DNA of 64,000 nt from Halanaerobium saccharolyticum (GTDB lineage Bacteria; Bacillota; Halanaerobiia; Halanaerobiales; Halanaerobiaceae): the NCBI RefSeq assembly GCF_004362045.1, contig NZ_SNWX01000002.1:1-64000 (forward strand). The letters are read 5' to 3'. How positions within the stretch are numbered: position 1 is the first letter of the stretch; each line of letters opens with the position of its first letter. Positions 8,346 through 17,043 of this stretch are shown piece by piece. The notes below the pieces were generated by a model, which did not search any database, was not told the origin of the DNA, and worked only from the letters and a program-made list of their open reading frames with translations. The position numbers and the translations under genes were made by a program.

Positions 8346-10267
8346 TGAATGATAAAAATATTATTATTGGTACAGCCGGCCATATTGATCACGGAAAAAC
8401 TACTTTGATCAAGGCTCTTACCGGTGCCGATACAGATAGATTGCAGCAGGAAAAAGAACGCGGAATCTCAATCGAGCTTGGCTTTACCTCATTTGAACTT
8501 TCTAATCAGCATCAGGTAGGGATTATTGATGTACCCGGACACGAAAAATTTATAAAAAACATGCTGGCCGGAGCCGCTGGAGTTGATCTTGCTATTTTAG
8601 TAGTTGCTGCAGATGAAGGGATGATGCCCCAGTCAAAAGAACATCTGGCAATTCTTGATCTGCTTGGGGTAAAACACGGAGTTGTTGCTTTATCTAAAAG
8701 TGACAAAGTAGATGAAGAATGGCAGGAGTTGGTGATAGAAGATACCCGGGAAAAACTGAAGGGTTCTTTTTTAGAAAATGCAGAGATTATTCCTATTTCT
8801 GCTGTAGAAAAAGAGGGGATAGATTCTTTAAAATTAGAACTAAATAAAATTATTGAAAAAATTAGTACTAAAGAAACTGAAAACAATACTTATTTCCCAA
8901 TTGATAGAGTCTTTACGCTTAAAGGGTTTGGAACAATAGTAACTGGAACTCTTTTTAGAGGAGTTATTGAGGTAGAAGATGAGCTTGAACTTTACCCTCA
9001 GTCAAAAAAAATTAGAGTCAGGAGTCTGCAGGTTCACAATGATCAGGTTCAAAAAGTATATCCCGGTCAGAGAGTAGGGATTAATATTTCAGGTATTGAT
9101 AAAGATGAGCTGCAGCGGGGAGATGTGCTGGCAAAAATCAATTCACTTTTTAAGACAAAATATTTTGAGGCAAAAATGAAAATGCTGAAAGACTTAAATT
9201 TTGTACTTAAAAATGGCGATCAGATAAGATTTCATATTGGATCCAAAGAAATCATTGGTAGAGTCTATATTTATGATAAAAGAGAATTGTTTCCTGGAGA
9301 AGAAGCTTATGTTCAGTTTACTCTGGAAGGGGAGATTGCCGCCTATTTGGGAGAAAAATTTGTAATCAGAAGACATTCACCAATGGATTTAATTGGTGGT
9401 GGTCGGATAATAATTGTTGATCCACCTCCACGAAAAAGAAATGAACAACAGATAACTAGAATGCTTCAAAAAATCGAAGCAGGAGACTGGGAAGAAAAAA
9501 TAGAAATCTTTATTAATTCTAAAAAGCATGAATCAGCTTCTATGGAGTATTTATTAAAAAAATCATCACTTAAAGAAACTGAGCTTAAAAATATTCTTAA
9601 GCAATTAAAAACTGCCGAAAAAATAATCTGTCTAAAAGAAACTAAAAACAGCTTATGGATTCATATTGATACATTTACAGAAGTTGAAGCGCAGATACTT
9701 GATTTTGTTGCTTCCTATCATCAAAATAATCATCTGGAGCCTGGAATCAGTAAAGAAGAGCTGAGGTCAAAAATTAAATTTAATTTTGATAATCAGGAGT
9801 TTAATCAAATCATTAAGATTTTAGTTTCTAAAAATATAATCAAAGAAAAAGAAAATACTGTCGCGCTTTTTGATTTTGAGATCAATTTTACTGAAGCAGA
9901 AAAAGAACTAAAAAATAAAATTATTGAGAAGTTCAAAAATAATTTATATTCTCCGCCGAGTCCAGCAGAACTTAAAGAAGAACTGAATATTGATCAGCAA
10001 AAAGAAGAAAAATTTAATTCAATTATTAATTATTTGATTTTTAATGAGCATCTAATTAGATTAAATAATCAGATCTTAATTCACAGCCAGGCTGTAGATA
10101 GGTCAAGAAAACTCCTGCAGAATTATCTAAATGAAAATTCAGAAATAGAACTGGGTGAATTTAGAGATTTAATTGAGAGCAGCAGAAAATATGCTTTAGC
10201 ACTGCTGGAGAAATTTGAGAATGATAGATTAATTAAAAAAATTGGAGATAAACGAGTGCTTTTCTAA
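8345..10267 (+). CDS. selB: Selenocysteine-specific elongation factor
   Basis: GTPase that brings Sec-tRNA to UGA codons marked by a SECIS hairpin. It is 640 residues: a GTPase domain with P-loop GHIDHGKT (12-19), DVPGH (62-66) and SKSD, EF-Tu-like beta-barrel domains, and a C-terminal half of winged-helix repeats that read the SECIS. Start chosen at the ATG overlapping the selA stop. Length and domain order are normal for SelB. Confidence 0.97.
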   Translation: MNDKNIIIGTAGHIDHGKTTLIKALTGADTDRLQQEKERGISIELGFTSFELSNQHQVGIIDVPGHEKFIKNMLAGAAGVDLAILVVAADEGMMPQSKEHLAILDLLGVKHGVVALSKSDKVDEEWQELVIEDTREKLKGSFLENAEIIPISAVEKEGIDSLKLELNKIIEKISTKETENNTYFPIDRVFTLKGFGTIVTGTLFRGVIEVEDELELYPQSKKIRVRSLQVHNDQVQKVYPGQRVGINISGIDKDELQRGDVLAKINSLFKTKYFEAKMKMLKDLNFVLKNGDQIRFHIGSKEIIGRVYIYDKRELFPGEEAYVQFTLEGEIAAYLGEKFVIRRHSPMDLIGGGRIIIVDPPPRKRNEQQITRMLQKIEAGDWEEKIEIFINSKKHESASMEYLLKKSSLKETELKNILKQLKTAEKIICLKETKNSLWIHIDTFTEVEAQILDFVASYHQNNHLEPGISKEELRSKIKFNFDNQEFNQIIKILVSKNIIKEKENTVALFDFEINFTEAEKELKNKIIEKFKNNLYSPPSPAELKEELNIDQQKEEKFNSIINYLIFNEHLIRLNNQILIHSQAVDRSRKLLQNYLNENSEIELGEFRDLIESSRKYALALLEKFENDRLIKKIGDKRVLF

Positions 10268-10300
10268 TTAAGCTTTTCAAAAACAAAGTCGGGTGATAGC

Positions 10301-10891
10301 ATGCAAAAAATCAAAAATGAAAATGGAGATCCAGAGCTTAAAGTTTGGACCAGACAGCACAAAAATGTCCTTAAAATACTTAAAGAAAAAGGTCTTTATA
10401 AAGTAAAAGAGAGATATATAAGGAAAAAGCTTGATGATTGTGCTGATATTTATCTTGATGTTTATAAATGGCTGCGAAATCAGGCAGCTAAAAGGATGGA
10501 AATTAGAGAAGAATTAAGATATCCCATCTGGCTCAGCACAGAAGAAGAGCTTAAACTTCCAGCAGCGGAAGGAATGGTCTTTTTTGAGCTCGAAATTCCC
10601 AGAAATAAAATTATGGTTTTTGATATACTGAAGTGGGATTATATAGTTAATTATCTTTACCTTCCCAAAAATAAAGAAGATAGAAAAAGGTTTAAAGAAA
10701 AACTTAAAAAGTATAATATCAATGTTGAATCGGATATTTATCTGCAAAATTTTTACCCGAGGTTGAAACAGGAAATGACTTCAAGCTGGGAAAGACTTTT
10801 TGATTCAGATATCAAGCTTTCAGATAAAAAAGTTGCAATAAGCTGGGAGCTTAAAGAGGAATGGGTGGTTGATTATGAGTACAGAGATTGA
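10301..10891 (+). CDS. DUF3841 family protein (first of a tandem pair)
   Basis: Uncharacterised 196-residue protein. The opening VWTRQHKNVLKILKEKG, the aromatic-rich YPIWLSTEEE block, FFELEIPRNKIMVFDILKWDYI in the middle and the C-terminal WERLFD...WELKEEWV look like DUF3841. No catalytic motif, signal peptide or membrane segment is visible. It starts 33 bases after selB and overlaps the next, paralogous gene, so both may be co-transcribed with selAB. The family assignment is from recall of the pattern; function is unknown. Confidence 0.75.
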   Translation: MQKIKNENGDPELKVWTRQHKNVLKILKEKGLYKVKERYIRKKLDDCADIYLDVYKWLRNQAAKRMEIREELRYPIWLSTEEELKLPAAEGMVFFELEIPRNKIMVFDILKWDYIVNYLYLPKNKEDRKRFKEKLKKYNINVESDIYLQNFYPRLKQEMTSSWERLFDSDIKLSDKKVAISWELKEEWVVDYEYRD

Positions 10892-11444
10892 AATCTGGAC
10901 TCAGCAGAGCCAAAAGGTTAAAGAACTGTTACTTAAAAAGAAGAGACTGACGGTAAAGAAAAGATATATTAAACAGAAGTACGGTTCGGAAGCCAAAATA
11001 TTTTTAAAAGCATATAATTTTTTTGTTAAAGAAGCTGAAAAAATAGTTGAAAAACCTGAAGCTGCTGAATATCCATTCTGGGCTGCAGCTGATCCTGAGA
11101 CTGCCTTGAGTGGTGGCAGTGGTTTTTTAATTAAATTAAAAGTTCCTGAAGATAAAATAATATTTTTTGATAAAAAGAAATGGAATCAGATTTTAAAGCT
11201 CAGCTATCTTGCTGATAATCAAAAAGATGCAAATAAACACCAGGAGATCTTAAAAAAACGGGGAATAGCTGATGATTCAGAGGTTATGCTTTCTCCTCAT
11301 TATCCAGTTTTGAAAAATAAGATAAAACAGAGCTGGCAGAAACTTTTTGAAGCAGAGACTGCCGAATTCAACTCTGAGATAAAGGGAGCAGCAGTCTGGG
11401 AGCTCCGTTATAGTTGGGTAGAAGAAATCATTGAAATGAAATAA
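10875..11444 (+). CDS. DUF3841 family protein (second of a tandem pair)
   Basis: Paralogue of the preceding gene, about 189 residues. The order of blocks is the same: EIWTQQSQKVKELLLKK, YPFWAAADPE, LIKLKVPEDKIIFFDKKKWN and WQKLFE...VWELRYSWVEE. ATG at 10875 is preferred over a TTG at 10869 because GAGG and GGTGG sequences lie just upstream. It overlaps the first copy by 17 bases, a sign of coupled translation and possibly of a heteromer. Function unknown. ackA follows after 36 bases. Confidence 0.75.
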   Translation: MSTEIEIWTQQSQKVKELLLKKKRLTVKKRYIKQKYGSEAKIFLKAYNFFVKEAEKIVEKPEAAEYPFWAAADPETALSGGSGFLIKLKVPEDKIIFFDKKKWNQILKLSYLADNQKDANKHQEILKKRGIADDSEVMLSPHYPVLKNKIKQSWQKLFEAETAEFNSEIKGAAVWELRYSWVEEIIEMK

Positions 11445-11480
11445 AATGATAACGTCAAATAAAATTTATAGGAGGAAAAA

Positions 11481-12674
11481 ATGAAAATACTTGTTATTAA
11501 TAGTGGTAGTTCATCTTTAAAGTATCAGTTATTTAATATGGAAACAGAAAGTGTGCTGGCCAAAGGTTTGATTCAGCGAATCGGAATCGAAGATTCATTT
11601 TTAGAATATGAAAATGGAAGTGGAGAAGAAATTGTAATTGAAAAAGATATTCCTACCCATAAGCTGGGAATTGAATTATTATTAGAAACATTATTATCAG
11701 AAGATCACGGAGTTCTGGAAGATATAAATGAGATTGAAGCAGTTGGTCACCGGATTGTTCACGGTGGCGAAGAATTTGCAGAGTCTGCAGTTATTGATAA
11801 TCAAACAATCAAAAAGCTGGAGGACGTTGCTGACTTAGCGCCATTACATAATCCGCCAAACATTATGGGTATTAAAGTCTGTCAGGAACTAATGCCAGAC
11901 AAGCCGCAGGTTGGTGTCTTTGATACAGCCTTCCATCAATCTATGCCTGAAAAAGCATATATTTATGCCCTGCCATATGAATACTATAAAAAGCATGGTG
12001 TTAGAAGATATGGTTTCCACGGTACCTCCCACGGCTATGTTGCTCAAAGAGCATCTAAGATGCTGGACCAGCCTTTAGAGGAACTGAAAATAGTGACCTG
12101 CCATTTAGGTAATGGTGCCAGTGTGGCTGCAGTAAAAAATGGTAAATCAGTAGATACCAGTATGGGTCTGACCCCTTTAGAGGGATTAGTAATGGGAACC
12201 CGATGTGGAGATATTGACCCGGCAATTATTCCTTTTATTATGGAGAAGGAAAATATTTCTGCGGCTGAGATGGATAATATTTTGAACAAAGAGAGTGGAC
12301 TTTTAGGTGTTTCTGGGATCAGCAGTGATTCGAGAGATGTTGGAAACGCAGCTGCTAAAGGTAATCATCAGGCGGAAACTGCACTTGATTTATTTAACTA
12401 TAGAGTTAAAAAATATATTGGTGCCTATACAGCAGCAATGGGTGGAATAGATGCCATCGTCTTTACGGCCGGGATTGGCGAAAACTCAATTGAAACAAGA
12501 GAGAAAATCTTAGAAGGCTTAGAATATCTGGGTGTTAAAGTAGATGAAAATGCTAATAATTGCCGGGGTAAAGAAGTAATTATTTCTACTGATGATTCTA
12601 AAGTTAAAGCAATGATTATTCCAACAAATGAAGAATTAGTAATTGCCAGAGATACAATGGAATTAGTATCTTAA
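11481..12674 (+). CDS. ackA: Acetate kinase
   Basis: Converts acetyl phosphate and ADP to acetate and ATP. It is 397 residues with the ASKHA-fold signatures VINSGSSSLKYQLF at the N terminus, GHRIVHGG, the RRYGFHGTSH loop and FTAGIGENS. AGGAGG precedes the ATG. Being next to the component C and selenocysteine genes makes it the likely ATP-yielding step of glycine or betaine reduction here, besides its general fermentative role. Confidence 0.97.
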   Translation: MKILVINSGSSSLKYQLFNMETESVLAKGLIQRIGIEDSFLEYENGSGEEIVIEKDIPTHKLGIELLLETLLSEDHGVLEDINEIEAVGHRIVHGGEEFAESAVIDNQTIKKLEDVADLAPLHNPPNIMGIKVCQELMPDKPQVGVFDTAFHQSMPEKAYIYALPYEYYKKHGVRRYGFHGTSHGYVAQRASKMLDQPLEELKIVTCHLGNGASVAAVKNGKSVDTSMGLTPLEGLVMGTRCGDIDPAIIPFIMEKENISAAEMDNILNKESGLLGVSGISSDSRDVGNAAAKGNHQAETALDLFNYRVKKYIGAYTAAMGGIDAIVFTAGIGENSIETREKILEGLEYLGVKVDENANNCRGKEVIISTDDSKVKAMIIPTNEELVIARDTMELVS

Positions 12675-12716
12675 GCTAACATATACATATATAAATACCA
12701 TTTATATAAAATAAGG

Positions 12717-12744
12717 ACCCTGCTGTTTAAACAGCAGGGTTTTT
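12717..12744 (+). terminator. Terminator of ackA
   Basis: A perfect stem ACCCTGCTGTTT/AAACAGCAGGGT is followed by TTTTT. It lies between convergent ackA and the PII-like gene. Confidence 0.9.
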
Positions 12745-12755
12745 AAATGCTAATT

Positions 12756-13088
12756 TTAAGCTATAGCTTTTAGTCCTTCTTCGCCGGTGCTTATTTTAAC
12801 AGAGTTTTCTATATCACTGACATAAATCTTACCGTCACCACTATCACCTGTCTGGACCGTGTTTTTAATTGCTTCTACGTATTTATCAACTTCGGTATAA
12901 TTAATAACGAATTCTATCTTTATTATTGGGGTGAATTCAATTTTTAGATCACTATCTGCTAACTCAATTAAATCTTTGTTAAAGTTTTTTGCTTCCAGAA
13001 TATTTAATTCCTTTAGGCCCATAGAATTTAATTTTGAGACTAATTCATTTAGCTTATCAGATCGGATATAAGCTTCAATTTTTTTCAT
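12756..13088 (-). CDS. PII-family protein with a degenerate T-loop
   Basis: PII trimers sense ATP, ADP and 2-oxoglutarate and act by protein contacts through the T-loop. This 110-residue protein keeps the PII start (MKKIEAYIRSDKL) and the C-terminal nucleotide-binding part (TGDSGDGKIYVSDIENSVKI), close to GlnK at 38.7 kb. The central region has lost the KGYG(x)QKG segment, the Y-R-G tip and the usual lysine/arginine run, and is a few residues shorter. It should therefore not be uridylylated and should not use the usual T-loop partners. AAGGAGGGG precedes the ATG. It has its own promoter and no close partner gene. Confidence 0.85.
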   Translation of the reverse strand: MKKIEAYIRSDKLNELVSKLNSMGLKELNILEAKNFNKDLIELADSDLKIEFTPIIKIEFVINYTEVDKYVEAIKNTVQTGDSGDGKIYVSDIENSVKISTGEEGLKAIA

Positions 13089-13133
13089 TTCAACCCCTCC
13101 TTAAATCAATATTCTGAATATTTCTATATCTTT

Positions 13134-13162
13134 ATTATAGTCCAATAAGGAGTAAATGTGAA
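13134..13162 (-). promoter_or_regulatory. Promoter of the PII-like gene
   Basis: On the minus strand TTCACA (13162-13157) and TATAAT (13139-13134) are separated by 17 bases. GTATAC at 13186-13191 lies 23 bases upstream of the -35, as at the amtB promoter. Confidence 0.65.
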
Positions 13163-13204
13163 TAGTTTTAAGGTTGATTATAATAGTATACAGGGATATT
13201 AATT

Positions 13205-14713
13205 TTATACCGGAGAAGAAAAGACAAAGTCAAAAGAGAGTTTTAAATATCTGCACTGCTGGTGATACTCTAAGTTATACTGCATTATTTTTTCTGCTTT
13301 TTTCAATCTATAACTTAAAGTGTTCCGGTGGATATTCAGCTTTTTTGCAGTATAATTATTGTCTTTAAAAGAAAGCAAATACTGATATAATGTAAAAGCG
13401 AATTCGGTTTCATTTTCTTTATCATATTTTAGGATCCTGCTTACTCCGGGGTGAATAAATTTTTTGTTGTTTTCTGTTTTAATTAATTTATTAATAAAAA
13501 ACCTTTCACCAAATTCATTAAAGTTATAAATAAATTTGTTTTTAACTTGAAAAAAATTAAAGACAAACTTAGTTTGTTTATAATAAAAATAACTTTCACT
13601 CAGCATATTGAATTTATTACTTACTCCTGTTTTTAACTTCTTTTCTTTTAATATCTTTGTAGCCTGATTCAATTTAGCTTCTATATTCCTTCCATGAATG
13701 AAAATAACCAGGTTATTGTTATGAGTTAAAATTTGTATATTATTTATTAAAGCTGAAAGCTTCTTATGTAATTGCTTGAGCTTGTTTGTAGATAAATTAT
13801 TTTGTGAAATTGGGACACTTAAAATATAATAAGGGCCATCAATATTAACCCGGGCAGTATCAACTGATTTTTTTAGTATTTGTTGAGAATTGATTCCATT
13901 ATCCAGTAGATTTGCAAGTAATGATTGTTTTATAACGTAAAGTTTATCTCCAGGCTGTTGAATTTGTTTAACTAAGGCCAGCAGAGCTTCTGATAAGGCA
14001 TTTACTATCATATAATCTTTATTTTTAATTTTTTGGTTAACTTCTAGAACTCCAAAGGTTCCGTATAACTCGTGTTTATCAGATATTTTTGCCGAAAGAC
14101 GAGGTATTTCCTCAGCAAAGCCCCAGTCAAGATAAATTACTTGATCAGAATTCAAAAGTTTTTCAAGTGTTTGATCAACATCAAACATTATCATATGTTT
14201 TTGATTAACAAAGCCATCCTGGTACATATTATCCCAGACTGGATCTCCTATTTTTTGCTCTGGATAATAACCTAAAGTTCTATAATTTGCATCTGCTACT
14301 AGAATAGGATTTCCCAGAAATTCATATGCCTCTTTGAGAAGTGAGGAAATGTCACAACTTTTAACTACTATTTCAAAAAATCTTTTTCTAATATAAGAAA
14401 GATAGTTTGTTTCATTTATTTTTGCTTCTAAAATATTTAGGCAGTTATTTAGTGAACCTTTTTTTATAATGATTAAATTTTTCACTTCTAATTTTTCTAA
14501 CTCTGCAAAGTCTATTTTGCTTTTTTCTACCAGCAGATTATCACTATCCAGGCTGGCTGAAGTTAAATTTTCTTTTGTGAAATTTAATAAATTAGGATAT
14601 TGATTTTCTTTACAGCTGTTTATATTTTGAATTCCTATAATTTCTGGATTAGTATTTAGTCTATTATTTATTATGTAATTCTCTAACAGATCAACTATAT
14701 CAAGCATTTTCAT
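13205..14713 (-). CDS. PucR/CdaR-type transcriptional regulator
   Basis: Regulator of 502 residues. The C-terminal ~65 residues form a PucR-type helix-turn-helix (NYTAKKLNIHRNTLSYRLKK). The middle has a GGDEF-like region typical of the family and the N terminus a variable sensor region. Divergent from the flavin oxidoreductase at 14.9 kb with 168 bases between, so it most likely controls that gene (inference). The family often regulates amino acid, purine or sugar-acid catabolism; the ligand cannot be read from sequence. ACCTCC on the plus strand before the start is its ribosome site. Confidence 0.85.
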   Translation of the reverse strand: MKMLDIVDLLENYIINNRLNTNPEIIGIQNINSCKENQYPNLLNFTKENLTSASLDSDNLLVEKSKIDFAELEKLEVKNLIIIKKGSLNNCLNILEAKINETNYLSYIRKRFFEIVVKSCDISSLLKEAYEFLGNPILVADANYRTLGYYPEQKIGDPVWDNMYQDGFVNQKHMIMFDVDQTLEKLLNSDQVIYLDWGFAEEIPRLSAKISDKHELYGTFGVLEVNQKIKNKDYMIVNALSEALLALVKQIQQPGDKLYVIKQSLLANLLDNGINSQQILKKSVDTARVNIDGPYYILSVPISQNNLSTNKLKQLHKKLSALINNIQILTHNNNLVIFIHGRNIEAKLNQATKILKEKKLKTGVSNKFNMLSESYFYYKQTKFVFNFFQVKNKFIYNFNEFGERFFINKLIKTENNKKFIHPGVSRILKYDKENETEFAFTLYQYLLSFKDNNYTAKKLNIHRNTLSYRLKKAEKIMQYNLEYHQQCRYLKLSFDFVFSSPV

Positions 14714-14807
14714 AAATGTTACCTCCTGTTTAAAATGAGTTGGTAATTATTTTATCATAGTTGTGCATAATGAACAATTAAGCGAAGATAATTCATTATT
14801 TTAGATA

Positions 14808-14836
14808 TTGTTAAGTTTATCACAATAAAATATAAT
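14808..14836 (+). promoter_or_regulatory. Promoter of the flavin oxidoreductase gene
   Basis: TTGTTA (14808-14813) and TATAAT (14831-14836) have a 17-base spacer. They lie in the region divergent from the PucR-type regulator. Confidence 0.65.
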
Positions 14837-14881
14837 AAATATAAGTTATATATATCACAAAATTAAGCAGGAGGTAATAAA

Positions 14882-16825
14882 ATGAATTATGATGTTTTGT
14901 TTTCACCCTTTAAAATTGGAAATATGGAAGTGAAAAATAGAATAGTTATGTCACCAATGGGTACTAATTCTGCACGTATTGATGGTACAATTGCTGATGA
15001 TGAAATTGATTATTTTGAAGCCAGAGCTAAAGGTGGCACAGGAATGATTATCATGGGCTGTCAGTTTATTTCGAAAGAGATGGCTCAGGGATCGCTGGAA
15101 GGAGTACTAGAAAAATCACATGTTATTCCCCAACTAACAACTTTATGTGAAGCTGTGCATCGTTATGACTGTAAAATAACTGCTCAATTGAGCTGTGGAA
15201 CAGGCAGAAATGATTTTCCAAATATGCATGGTGAGCCTCCAATGTCTGCTTCTGCTATTCCATCAACTTTTAATCCCGATGTTGACTGTAGACCTATGAG
15301 TTATGATGATATTCAGGAAATGATGGATAAATTTGCTCATTCTGCTAAAATTGTAAAAGATGCTGGTTTTGATGCCATAGAAATTCATGGTCATGCCGGG
15401 TACTTAATTGATCAATTTATGTCTCCAGTCTGGAACAAAAGAACTGATGAATATGGCGGAAGTCCAGAAAAACGAGCGCGTTTTCCGCGTGAAATTATAA
15501 GTTCAATCAGAGAAGCAGTTGGTGAAGAAATGCCAATTTTATTTAGAATTTCTCTTGATCATCGTTTTGAAGGTGGTCGAACTCTGGAAGAAAGTATGAA
15601 ACTAATAAAACTTTTAGAAGCTGAAGGAATTGATGCAATTGACATTGATGCAGGCTGTTATGAAACAATAGATTATATTTTTCCACCTGCTTATCTCGGT
15701 GATGCCTGCATGGATTATGTTTGTGAGCCTGCACGTGGAGCTGTAGATATTCCGATACTGAACTCTGGTAATCATACTCCAGAGACTGCTGTTAATTTAC
15801 TGGAGTCAGGAAATGCTGATTTTGTAATGTTTGGAAGACCTTTAATTGCTGAGCCTGAGCTGGCCAATAAATTAGCTGAGAATAAAAGAGAAGAAGTAAG
15901 ACCCTGTATTAGATGTAATCAGGAATGTATTGGACGAATTGCTGGAAGATTAACTAAATTGAGCTGTGCTGTTAATCCTCAGGCCTGTGAGGAAAAAAGA
16001 TTTGAAATTAAGAAAACGGATGCTCCCCAAAATGTAGTTATTGTTGGTGCAGGCCCTGCTGGATTGGAAGCTGCACGTACAGCTGCTTTAAGTGGCCATC
16101 AGGTAAATATCTATGAAAAGGAAGATCAGATAGGTGGTCAACTTGCGGCAGCAGCTACTCCAGAATTCAAAAAACAGCTAAAAGAGCTTATTGACTGGTA
16201 TGAATTACAGCTTGAGCAACTTGATATTAAGCTTAATTTAAATAATGAAATTACTAGTGATAGCCCTATATTATCTAAAGCTGATAAAATTATAGTTGCT
16301 GCAGGAGCTGTTCCAATTACGGTTGAAATAGATGGAATTGAAAATCAAAATGTAATTAATGTTTTAACTGCTCACCAGGATAAAAGACAGATAAAAGGTG
16401 AGAATATAGTGATCTGTGGTGGTGGACTGTCTGGATGTGATAATGCTCTGGAACTTGCAGCAGAAGAAAATAAAAATGTTACAATTGTTGAAATGCAGTC
16501 AGAGCTTGCTCCTGAAATGTTATTTATAAATAAGGCTTCATTAATGAGAAAACTCGCTGAAAACAATGTTAAGATTTCAACTGATACCAGAGTTATGGCT
16601 TTTTCTGAAAACCAGGTTAAAATTGAAAAGGCAGATGGAAGTATTGATAAAATTAAGGCAGATACTATTATAACTGCTTTTGGTATGAAATCAAATAATA
16701 AATTGGCAGATAAAATTAAAGATAAGTTTAATTTAAAGACTCGTGTAATAGGAGATAATAATCAGGTTGCAAAAGTCGGAGGAGCAATTAGAGATGGATT
16801 TTATGCAGGTAGTAGTATAGTCTAA
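14882..16825 (+). CDS. FMN/FAD/4Fe-4S NADH:flavin oxidoreductase (old yellow enzyme / dienoyl-CoA reductase type)
   Basis: A 647-residue member of the 2-enoate reductase, 2,4-dienoyl-CoA reductase and trimethylamine dehydrogenase family. Residues 1-340 form the OYE TIM barrel (FSPFKIGNMEVKNRIVMSPM, HGHAGYLIDQFMSP). A 4Fe-4S cluster motif C-I-R-C-N-Q-E-C plus a later Cys follows at about 343-362, then FAD (VIVGAGPAGLEAARTA) and NAD(P) (VICGGGLSGCDNAL) binding domains. AGGAGG precedes the ATG. The substrate is unknown; an enoate or related electron acceptor is plausible. A monocistronic gene ended by a strong terminator. Confidence 0.88.
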   Translation: MNYDVLFSPFKIGNMEVKNRIVMSPMGTNSARIDGTIADDEIDYFEARAKGGTGMIIMGCQFISKEMAQGSLEGVLEKSHVIPQLTTLCEAVHRYDCKITAQLSCGTGRNDFPNMHGEPPMSASAIPSTFNPDVDCRPMSYDDIQEMMDKFAHSAKIVKDAGFDAIEIHGHAGYLIDQFMSPVWNKRTDEYGGSPEKRARFPREIISSIREAVGEEMPILFRISLDHRFEGGRTLEESMKLIKLLEAEGIDAIDIDAGCYETIDYIFPPAYLGDACMDYVCEPARGAVDIPILNSGNHTPETAVNLLESGNADFVMFGRPLIAEPELANKLAENKREEVRPCIRCNQECIGRIAGRLTKLSCAVNPQACEEKRFEIKKTDAPQNVVIVGAGPAGLEAARTAALSGHQVNIYEKEDQIGGQLAAAATPEFKKQLKELIDWYELQLEQLDIKLNLNNEITSDSPILSKADKIIVAAGAVPITVEIDGIENQNVINVLTAHQDKRQIKGENIVICGGGLSGCDNALELAAEENKNVTIVEMQSELAPEMLFINKASLMRKLAENNVKISTDTRVMAFSENQVKIEKADGSIDKIKADTIITAFGMKSNNKLADKIKDKFNLKTRVIGDNNQVAKVGGAIRDGFYAGSSIV

Positions 16826-16881
16826 TCGAGTTGTGCTGACATATTTTTTAATAAGATACAATAATAATTGCAAGTACAAGT

Positions 16882-16920
16882 AAGAGATTTGCTGTTCATA
16901 TACAGTAGATCTCTTTTTTT
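16882..16920 (+). terminator. Terminator of the flavin oxidoreductase gene
   Basis: AAGAGATTTGCTGT pairs with ACAGTAGATCTCTT, followed by a run of T. Confidence 0.9.
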
Positions 16921-17043
16921 ATTTACCTAAATTTAACCTTTTGGAAATTTAGAATTAACTTTGTAATGCTAATATTACTGTTAGAGAAAATAATTTTAGT
17001 AGATTTCTATTTTCATCAAATCAAAAGGGAGTGAAAAATATTT

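Noticed and set aside
13174-13368. Small plus-strand frame at the 3' end of the PucR-type gene
   Set aside because: It lies opposite the conserved helix-turn-helix coding region and shows no recognisable domain.
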